Below are positions 6,585 to 12,218 of a stretch of 12,218 nucleotides of DNA, piece by piece. Location of the stretch: positions 1-12,218 of the forward strand of contig JBAXKZ010000034.1 of NCBI GenBank assembly GCA_037135095.1. The letters are read 5' to 3'. Position 1 is the first letter of the stretch; each line of letters starts with the position of its first letter. The translations under genes and the position numbers were made by a program. The notes beneath the pieces were generated by a model. That model saw only the letters and a program-made list of their open reading frames with translations, had not been told where the DNA came from and ran no database searches. The stretch is from CAIMZW01 sp037135095. GTDB taxonomy: Bacteria > Actinomycetota > Actinomycetes > Nanopelagicales > Nanopelagicaceae.

Positions 6585-7217
6585 TTAGCTAAGGTGCTTC
6601 TTTGATCGCCACTCTTTGAAAATTTCCCAAGCTAACGGTGCGATGGAAAGAATTACAATCACTGCAACAATTGGCAAAATATATTTATCTACCGAACCTT
6701 TTAACTTTTCACCAATCAGATAGCCGGCCCAGATAAATCCTTGGGTCCAAACTAGCGCGCTGATTACATTCCAAAAAAGAAATTTTTGGTAAGGCATCTT
6801 TAGAATTCCAGCGACCGGATTAACCAGGTGGCGAACGACTGGAATAAATCGGCCCAAGAAAATCATCTTTCCGTAGCCGTATTTGTCCATCCATTTTTCT
6901 GCCGACTTGAGTCGTTCCGGATTGAAGTACTTAGAATTTGGTTTATTAAAGAGATTTGCGCCATATCGATGGCCTAAGTGATGTCCGAATTGTGACCCCA
7001 AAATGGCAAACAGAGGGGCACCAATAGCCAAGGCCAAAATCGAGATGTGGACGTGTAGGGCAGCGCCAGTTCCAGAGGCGGTTACGCCTGCAATGAAGAG
7101 CAATGAGTCGCCAGGTAGGCCAATTACGACAGGAAGGCCAGTCTCGACGAAGAGGATGCTGAAGATCCCAGCTAGGCCGAAGGAGTTGATCGCACTGTTG
7201 GCATTGAATATATTCAT
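6585..7217 (-). CDS. DedA family (VTT/SNARE-associated) inner membrane protein
   Basis: DedA proteins are polytopic inner membrane proteins linked to envelope homeostasis and, for some members, to flipping of phosphatidylethanolamine or undecaprenyl phosphate. The 210 residues show a re-entrant-type N-terminal part with ETGLPVVIGLPGDSLLFIAG (25-44), where E25 and D37 match the acidic residues required in studied family members. Hydrophobic segments lie at about 55-77, 147-168 and 178-198. The core motif LGRFIPVVRHLVNPVAG is at 121-137, with the conserved arginines R123 and R129. A basic tail ends the protein (KEWRSKKHLS). The residue after R129 is His where many homologues have Thr. No Shine-Dalgarno precedes the ATG; the upstream bases are pyrimidine-rich instead. 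A TATCCT box ends 9 bases before the start. The gene faces pyrE with an 8-base gap and is divergent from hppA. Family assignment is firm; the exact substrate is not. Confidence 0.92.
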   Translation of the reverse strand: MNIFNANSAINSFGLAGIFSILFVETGLPVVIGLPGDSLLFIAGVTASGTGAALHVHISILALAIGAPLFAILGSQFGHHLGHRYGANLFNKPNSKYFNPERLKSAEKWMDKYGYGKMIFLGRFIPVVRHLVNPVAGILKMPYQKFLFWNVISALVWTQGFIWAGYLIGEKLKGSVDKYILPIVAVIVILSIAPLAWEIFKEWRSKKHLS

Positions 7218-7226
7218 AGGGGAGGA

Positions 7227-7232
7227 AGGATA
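7227..7232 (-). promoter_or_regulatory. Candidate -10 box of the dedA-family gene
   Basis: Read on the minus strand the six bases are TATCCT, a TAnnnT match. The expected transcript start, about 7 bases downstream, falls 2-3 bases from the ATG at 7217, so the message would have almost no leader. This agrees with the absence of a Shine-Dalgarno, since the stretch before the ATG is TCCTCCCCT. No good -35 is visible. Confidence 0.4.
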
Positions 7233-7250
7233 CCTATTAATTAGGGCTTA

Positions 7251-7281
7251 TTGGAAACAGAGGGCAGGTTATGTGTAACCT
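7251..7281 (+). promoter_or_regulatory. Candidate hppA promoter overlapping a perfect dyad
   Basis: TTGGAA (7251-7256, four of six bases of TTGACA) and TAACCT (7276-7281, TAnnnT form) are separated by 19 bases and would start a transcript near 7288, giving a leader of about 60 bases. TAACCT is also the right arm of the inverted repeat AGGTTA (7266-7271) / TAACCT (7276-7281) with a TGTG centre. A protein bound to the dyad would therefore cover the -10. The spacing is slightly long and the call rests on pattern alone. Confidence 0.35.
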
Positions 7282-7296
7282 TTCGCCCGTTATGTG
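7262..7296. repeat. Inverted repeat plus 21-bp-spaced direct repeat in the dedA-hppA intergenic region
   Basis: The inner dyad AGGTTA-TGTG-TAACCT (7266-7281) is flanked by GGGC (7262-7265) and GCCC (7285-7288), which could extend a hairpin with a 3-base bulge on one side. Separately, GTTATGTG occurs at 7268-7275 and again at 7289-7296, exactly 21 bases apart, or two helical turns. No T-run follows, so this is not an intrinsic terminator. An operator with two half-sites on one DNA face, or a leader hairpin, are both possible. Confidence 0.5.
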
Positions 7297-7321
7297 CCGC
7301 TAGCCAAAAGGGCAGCGCATC

Positions 7322-7344
7322 CTTGCAAAGAGGCAAGAATGGAG
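7322..7344 (+). promoter_or_regulatory. Small leader hairpin and ribosome binding site of hppA
   Basis: CTTGC (7322-7326) and GCAAG (7333-7337) form a 5-bp stem with a 6-base AAAGAG loop, 3 bases before the Shine-Dalgarno GGAG (7341-7344). The Shine-Dalgarno is 6 bases from the GTG at 7351 and decides that start. The loop region contains AAAGAGGCAA (7327-7336), a 10-mer also found in the DUF1800/pyrE promoter region. The ribosome site is well supported; a regulatory role for the short stem is speculative. Confidence 0.5.
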
Positions 7345-7350
7345 TTTTAA

Positions 7351-9603
7351 GTGACAAATTTGGTTCAAGTAACAGGGTCAAACCTGGTCTACGTCTATGT
7401 AGTGCTGGGAATTTCCTTAGTGGCGCTCGCAATTGCGTACGCACTTCGCGCCCAAGTATTGGCCGCTGATGAAGGTACCGAAAAAATGAAAGAGATCGCT
7501 GGCGCAGTTCAAGAAGGTGCCGCCGCCTATCTCAATCGACAATTTAAAACCCTCTCCTATTTTGTGGCAATTGTTTTCGTACTTCTCTTTGCGCTCCCAG
7601 GTTCTGGCGAGATTCGTATCGGTCGTTCGATCTTCTTCTTGCTCGGAGCGCTCTTCTCCGCCGGCGTTGGTTACAACGGTATGTGGTTGGCAGTTCGGGC
7701 AAACGTTCGAGTAGCTGAAGCTGCCCGACAGAACTCTGCCGAGAAGGCGGTTCGAATCGCATTCCGTACCGGTGGTGTTGTTGGTATGACCACTGTTGGT
7801 CTTGGATTGCTCGGCGCCTCGCTGGTTGTTGTTATCTACCATGAGAATGCCCCAGCAGTACTTGAAGGTTTTGGTTTTGGCGCTGCGATGCTCGCGATGT
7901 TCATGCGTGTTGGTGGCGGAATCTTTACCAAGGCAGCCGATGTCGGTGCCGACCTAGTTGGAAAAGTTGAACAAGGTATTCCAGAAGATGACCCACGAAA
8001 TGCGGCAACCATCGCCGATAACGTCGGTGACAATGTTGGCGATTGCGCCGGTATGGCCGCGGATCTCTTTGAATCCTATGCCGTTACTTTGGTAGCTGCC
8101 CTTATTTTAGGAAAAGCTGGATTCGGCGACGCCGGTCTTATTTATCCACTTATTGTGCCAGCAATCGGAATCTTGACTGCAATCGTCGGAATTTTCATTA
8201 CCCGACTTCGTAGCACGGACAAGAGTGCAATGACTGCAATTAATCGTTCCTTCTTTATGTCGGCGATTATTTCGGCAGTTCTAGTTGGATTTGCAACCTT
8301 TACCTATCTGCCATCTTCGTTAAAGCAGATGGCTGGATTAACTACTGAAGCTGCTGCCGTAAATGTAAATCCTCGGATTCTCGCTTTTGGTGCTGTTCTT
8401 ATCGGAATCATTCTCGCCGCTGCTATTCAACTACTTACTGGCTTCTTCACCGAAGTTGGCAAGCGTCCAGTTAATGATGTTGCCGCTTCTTCCAAGACTG
8501 GCGCAGCAACCGTTATCTTGGCTGGTATCGCAATCGGTTTTGAATCAGCAGTTTATTCAGCTCTTATGATCGCGGCAGCAGTATTTGGCGCTTTCTTGCT
8601 GGGTCATGGCTCAATCGTCCTATCTCTATTTGCGGTCTCGTTAGCAGGTACAGGATTGCTAACTACCGTTGGTGTTATCGTTGCAATGGATACCTTCGGG
8701 CCAATCTCCGACAACGCTCAAGGAATCGCTGAAATGTCCGGCGATGTAAAGGGCGAAGGCGCTCAGATTCTCACCTCTTTGGATGCCGTAGGAAATACCA
8801 CAAAGGCAATCACCAAAGGAATTGCAATCGCCACCGCAGTACTTGCTGCAACCGCACTCTTTGGCGCTTTCACAGATGCGATCAAGAAGGCCGTTATTGA
8901 TTCCGGAAAAGTTGTTACTGATCTGCAATTCAATGGCGTTCTAGATGTTGCAAATCCTCGCAACTTGGTGGGACTTATTATTGGCGCAGCCGTTGTCTTT
9001 ATGTTCTCGGGTCTGGCTATCAACGCCGTATCCCGTGCAGCTGGAGCAGTTGTTGTAGAAGTTCGAAATCAATTCTTGCAGCACCCAGGAATCATGCTTG
9101 GAACTGAAAAGCCAGAATATGGCCGCGTGGTAGATATCTGTACCCGCGATTCACTCCGTGAACTTGCTACCCCAGGATTGCTAGCCGTTATGGCTCCGAT
9201 CGCGGTTGGTTTCGGCTTAGGTGTTGGCGCTCTTGGCGCTTACCTTGCTGGCGCAATTGGAACTGGAACTTTGATGGCGGTCTTCCTTTCTAACTCTGGC
9301 GGCGCATGGGACAACGCCAAGAAGATGTTGGAAGATGGCCACCACGGCGGCAAGGGATCAGATGATCACGCAGCCACCATCATTGGCGACACCGTAGGCG
9401 ATCCTTTCAAGGACACCGCCGGTCCAGCCATTAACCCGCTGATCAAGGTAATGAACCTGGTCGGTCTTTTGATTACTCCTGCGATCGTTGGTTTCGCGCT
9501 AAACGGTCACAAACTAATCAGCACCAGCATTTCGCTGGTCGCAGTTGTTGTAATTGTTGGAGCACTTATCCGTAGCCGCCGCGGCGCAACCACGATCGTC
9601 TAA
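7351..9603 (+). CDS. hppA: Membrane-bound proton-pumping pyrophosphatase (K+-independent type)
   Basis: Integral membrane enzyme that hydrolyses cytoplasmic pyrophosphate and pumps protons across the membrane, recovering energy from biosynthetic PPi. The 750 residues contain roughly 15-17 hydrophobic segments. Catalytic blocks are DVGADLVGKVE (197-207), IPEDDPRNAATIADN followed by the DNVGDNVGD metal site (223-231), CAGMAADLFESYAVT just after it, and GDTVGDPFKDTAGPAINPL (679-697). At the cation-selectivity position the sequence reads GNTTKAITKG, with Lys at 485. In this family Lys here marks the K+-independent class and Ala the K+-dependent class. The GTG start has a GGAG 6 bases upstream and leads directly into the first membrane helix. 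The gene is divergent from dedA over 133 bases and is followed by topA after 26 bases, probably co-transcribed. Sodium pumping is unlikely for this class. Confidence 0.97.
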   Translation: MTNLVQVTGSNLVYVYVVLGISLVALAIAYALRAQVLAADEGTEKMKEIAGAVQEGAAAYLNRQFKTLSYFVAIVFVLLFALPGSGEIRIGRSIFFLLGALFSAGVGYNGMWLAVRANVRVAEAARQNSAEKAVRIAFRTGGVVGMTTVGLGLLGASLVVVIYHENAPAVLEGFGFGAAMLAMFMRVGGGIFTKAADVGADLVGKVEQGIPEDDPRNAATIADNVGDNVGDCAGMAADLFESYAVTLVAALILGKAGFGDAGLIYPLIVPAIGILTAIVGIFITRLRSTDKSAMTAINRSFFMSAIISAVLVGFATFTYLPSSLKQMAGLTTEAAAVNVNPRILAFGAVLIGIILAAAIQLLTGFFTEVGKRPVNDVAASSKTGAATVILAGIAIGFESAVYSALMIAAAVFGAFLLGHGSIVLSLFAVSLAGTGLLTTVGVIVAMDTFGPISDNAQGIAEMSGDVKGEGAQILTSLDAVGNTTKAITKGIAIATAVLAATALFGAFTDAIKKAVIDSGKVVTDLQFNGVLDVANPRNLVGLIIGAAVVFMFSGLAINAVSRAAGAVVVEVRNQFLQHPGIMLGTEKPEYGRVVDICTRDSLRELATPGLLAVMAPIAVGFGLGVGALGAYLAGAIGTGTLMAVFLSNSGGAWDNAKKMLEDGHHGGKGSDDHAATIIGDTVGDPFKDTAGPAINPLIKVMNLVGLLITPAIVGFALNGHKLISTSISLVAVVVIVGALIRSRRGATTIV

Positions 9604-9629
9604 CGGGATAAGCGAAAAGAAAGAAGCTA

Positions 9630-12218
9630 TTGGGTACCAAACTAGTCATCGTCGAGTCCCCCGCGAAAGCTCGCAAAATCGGGGGTTTTCTTGGCGATGA
9701 CTATGTTGTTGAGGCTTCGGTTGGCCATATTCGGGACCTACCAATGCGCGCGGCTGATATCCCAAAAGAGTATAAAAAGATTGCCTGGGCTAAAGAGGGC
9801 GTAAATATCGAGGAAGACTTCGCCCCACTTTATGTAATTAATCCAGATAAACGCGCCAAAGTCTCGGAACTTAAAGAGTTGATGAAGAACGCCGATGAAC
9901 TAATCCTGGCAACTGATGAGGACCGCGAAGGCGAAGCAATCGCTTGGCATTTAATTGAGGTTCTTAGACCAAAGATTCCAGTTCGCCGAATGGTTTTCCA
10001 TGAAATCACCAAAGAGGCGATCCAAAAAGCTGCGGAGGAGACGCGCGATTTAGATTACCGAATGGTGGATGCGCAGGAGACCCGTCGCGTGTTGGATCGG
10101 CTCTACGGCTATCGCATCTCTCCCGTACTCTGGAAAAAAGTCATGCCGCGAATTTCTGCTGGCCGGGTTCAATCTGTTGCAACCCGACTAATTGTCGAGC
10201 GCGAACGCGAACGAATGGCCTTTATCTCTTCTGGTTGGTGGGATTTAACGGCTAACTGCGAGGCCGGTTTTAATGCCCGCCTACTTTCGCTAAGCGGTAA
10301 GCGCGTTGCTGCGACAAATGATTTCGATTCAAATGGCGGAATTAAAGAGAAGTCGCTTGAAAATATTTTGTTGTTGGACGAAGCTGCGGCTCGTTCGCTA
10401 GTTGATTCACTTGCTGGTTCATCACTCTTGGTGAAGTCCACCGAAGAGTCACCACGAACCGAACGACCAAAGGCGCCGTTCACTACATCAACAATGCAAC
10501 AAGATGCCGGTTCCAGATTGGGTTGGGGTGCGCAGTTAACGATGCGCGTCGCGCAACGACTTTATGAAAATGGTTACATCACCTATATGCGTACTGACTC
10601 AGTGACGCTTTCACAGGCGGCAATCGGAGCTGCTCGCGCTTCGGCAAAATCTTTATACGGGGCTGACTACATTCCTACCTCTCCTCGAGTTTATGAAGGC
10701 AAGACCAAGAATGCCCAGGAAGCGCACGAAGCGATTCGACCAGCGGGAGATACATTTAAGACCCCTGGTGAATTAGCTCCAGAGCTTTCGCGCGATGAAT
10801 TTGCCTTGTATGACTTGATTTGGAAGCGAACCATTGCTTCTCAAATGTCAGATGCCAAAAAACTCCAAATGCGCGTTGATTTTGATGTTAATACCAAAAC
10901 CGGCGAAGCCGCGATTTTCCGCGCCAATGGCTCAGTTATTACCTTTCCTGGATTCTTAGCTGCCTACGAAGAACTTTCGGATGAAAAAACCGAAGATGAT
11001 GATTCAAAGCGGCTGCCAGCAATGTCAGTGGGTGATTCCGTGAAGGTCCTTCAGTACAGTTGCGAAGGCCATGAAACCAAGCCGCCGGCTCGTTACACCG
11101 AACCCACGCTTGTAAAGAAATTAGAAGAGCTGGGCATTGGCCGGCCCTCAACCTTCGCTTCGATCATTTCCACGATTCAAGATCGTGGCTATGTTGCTAA
11201 ACGTGGCCGGGCGCTAGTGCCAACCTTCTTGGCATTTTCAGTAACCGGTTTACTGGAACAACATTTCGGTAAATTAGTCGACTACGAATTTACCGCCTCG
11301 ATGGAAGAGGATCTCGATCGAATCGCTAATGGCGAGGAAGAGCGAGTCGCCTGGTTAACAAGATTCTTTTACGGCACCGAAGGCGATCCAGGGCTGCAAG
11401 ATTTAGCTGCAGACTTAGGTGCGATCGATGCTCAAGAGATAAACACCATGAAGATGGGCCAAGGCATTGAAATCCGCGTTGGTCGATATGGTGCTTATTT
11501 GCAACAAGGCGAAGGCGATGCCCGTAAGTTTGCCAACATCCCAGAGTCGCTGGCACCTGATGAGCTAACTCTTGCAATTGCGATCGAACTACTTTCGCAA
11601 CCTTCGGGTGAACGTGAACTTGGTTTAGACCCCGCAACCCAACTTCCTGTCTTAGCTAAGTCTGGTCGCTTCGGACCTTATGTAACTGAAGTACTTCCAG
11701 AGGGTGCCAAGAAATCTGAAAAGGCTAAAACCGCTTCACTGCTTTCTACGATGTCGCTAGATACGATCGATATTAATGATGCACTTAAACTTCTTTCGCT
11801 ACCAAGAACGCTAGGCGAATATGATGGCACTGAGATCACCGTTCAAAATGGTCGGTATGGCCCATATTTAAAACACGGCGTTGATTCGCGAACCCTCACT
11901 TCCGAAGATCAACTCTTCAGCATGACCTTTGATGAAGCAGTTGCAATCTATAAAGAGCCAAAGGTTCGTCGACGCGGCGTTGCCAAACCACCGTTAAAGG
12001 ATTTGGGAATCGACCCCGGCAGCGGAAAATCCGTTTTGGTTAAAGATGGCCGTTTTGGAATTTATGTCACCGATGGCGAAACCAACGCGACGCTGCGCCG
12101 CGGCGATACGGTGGAATTTCTGACGCTCGAACGCGGCACTGAACTCTTGGCTGGCCGACGGGCGTGGGAAGCGGAAAATGGTGGCGCCACCAAGGTTAAA
12201 AAGGGTGCCAAGAAAACT
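9630..12218 (+). CDS. topA: DNA topoisomerase I (type IA), 3' partial
   Basis: Type IA topoisomerase that relaxes negative supercoils by cutting one strand through a 5'-phosphotyrosine. The frame is open from 9630 to the window end (863 codons), so the 3' end is cut off. The start is TTG at 9630, encoding (M)GTKLVIVESPAKARKIGGF, which fits the family N-terminus; AGAAAGAAG just upstream is a modest ribosome site. The Toprim domain has E9 and D96-E-D98-R-E100. The catalytic tyrosine is Y319 in YITYMRTDS. Later blocks are KNAQEAHEAIRP and GIGRPSTFASIISTIQDRGY. The C-terminal part carries four short repeats: GRYGAYLQ (618), GRFGPYVT (679), GRYGPYLK (741) and GRFGIYVT (807). No CxxC zinc fingers appear, and the visible end turns lysine-rich (KVKKGAKK), as in actinobacterial TopA, where a basic tail replaces zinc fingers. 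Probably only a short tail is missing. Confidence 0.96.
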   Translation, partial: MGTKLVIVESPAKARKIGGFLGDDYVVEASVGHIRDLPMRAADIPKEYKKIAWAKEGVNIEEDFAPLYVINPDKRAKVSELKELMKNADELILATDEDREGEAIAWHLIEVLRPKIPVRRMVFHEITKEAIQKAAEETRDLDYRMVDAQETRRVLDRLYGYRISPVLWKKVMPRISAGRVQSVATRLIVERERERMAFISSGWWDLTANCEAGFNARLLSLSGKRVAATNDFDSNGGIKEKSLENILLLDEAAARSLVDSLAGSSLLVKSTEESPRTERPKAPFTTSTMQQDAGSRLGWGAQLTMRVAQRLYENGYITYMRTDSVTLSQAAIGAARASAKSLYGADYIPTSPRVYEGKTKNAQEAHEAIRPAGDTFKTPGELAPELSRDEFALYDLIWKRTIASQMSDAKKLQMRVDFDVNTKTGEAAIFRANGSVITFPGFLAAYEELSDEKTEDDDSKRLPAMSVGDSVKVLQYSCEGHETKPPARYTEPTLVKKLEELGIGRPSTFASIISTIQDRGYVAKRGRALVPTFLAFSVTGLLEQHFGKLVDYEFTASMEEDLDRIANGEEERVAWLTRFFYGTEGDPGLQDLAADLGAIDAQEINTMKMGQGIEIRVGRYGAYLQQGEGDARKFANIPESLAPDELTLAIAIELLSQPSGERELGLDPATQLPVLAKSGRFGPYVTEVLPEGAKKSEKAKTASLLSTMSLDTIDINDALKLLSLPRTLGEYDGTEITVQNGRYGPYLKHGVDSRTLTSEDQLFSMTFDEAVAIYKEPKVRRRGVAKPPLKDLGIDPGSGKSVLVKDGRFGIYVTDGETNATLRRGDTVEFLTLERGTELLAGRRAWEAENGGATKVKKGAKKT

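Noticed and set aside
6570..6600. Possible terminator between the convergent pyrE and dedA genes
   Set aside because: The gap is 8 bases, and I see no GC-rich stem followed by a T-run on either strand, only AT-rich sequence.
7003..7278. A 91-codon plus-strand frame starting inside dedA and running into the intergenic region
   Set aside because: Most of it is antisense to the conserved DedA N-terminus, it has no motif, and it would overlap the proposed hppA control region.
7262..7296. Intrinsic terminator or known riboswitch at the dedA-hppA dyad
   Set aside because: There is no T-run on either side, both flanking genes are transcribed away from it, and the structure is too small to match any riboswitch class I know.
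9604..9629. Separate promoter for topA in the hppA-topA gap
   Set aside because: Only 26 bases are available and no TAnnnT box sits at a useful distance. Read-through from hppA is the simpler explanation.
1..12218. Mobile elements, CRISPR arrays, tRNA/rRNA genes, phage or defence genes
   Set aside because: I saw no transposase or integrase motifs, no regularly spaced repeats and no cloverleaf-like conserved arms. Apart from the window edges, nearly every base is accounted for by ten genes and three short control regions.

Overview
The window looks like a piece of a compact actinobacterial chromosome. The main evidence is the gene order dnaK-grpE-dnaJ-hspR, in which a MerR-type HspR repressor closes the chaperone operon; this is an actinobacterial hallmark. 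Other support comes from a topoisomerase I with a lysine-rich tail in place of zinc fingers, a K+-independent membrane pyrophosphatase, and candidate leaderless promoters. Base composition is moderate (hand counts of 55% and 46% GC in two 240-base stretches of dnaK) and intergenic space is very small. Together these suggest a streamlined freshwater-type actinobacterium, for example the acI/Nanopelagicales group. That placement is inference, not proof.

Layout. (1) Bases 1-3465, plus strand: the heat-shock operon, with dnaK (5' end cut off by the window), grpE, dnaJ and hspR. The genes are 2 bases apart or overlap by 4. The DnaJ has no zinc-finger domain. (2) Bases 3462-5998, minus strand: a two-gene operon with a DUF1800 protein first, followed by a Tat-exported DUF1501 protein. 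It meets hspR tail to tail with overlapping stop codons. (3) Bases 5999-6042: a 44-base divergent promoter region, then pyrE on the plus strand. (4) Bases 6585-7217, minus strand: a DedA-family membrane protein, convergent with pyrE. (5) Bases 7218-7350: the only sizeable intergenic region, holding a perfect 6-bp-arm dyad, an 8-bp direct repeat spaced 21 bp apart, and a small hairpin near the ribosome binding site of hppA. (6) hppA (7351-9603) is followed 26 bases later by topA (9630 to the window end, 3' partial), which starts at TTG.

How the genes fit together. DnaK, GrpE and DnaJ form the Hsp70 folding cycle, and HspR is expected to repress the operon, with DnaK as its co-repressor. PyrE makes OMP for pyrimidines and releases pyrophosphate. 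HppA spends pyrophosphate to pump protons. TopA relaxes negative supercoils. DedA proteins support membrane lipid or envelope homeostasis. The DUF1800/DUF1501 pair is the least understood part and the best candidate for undescribed biology. I see no mobile element, CRISPR array, tRNA or rRNA gene, or convincing intrinsic terminator.
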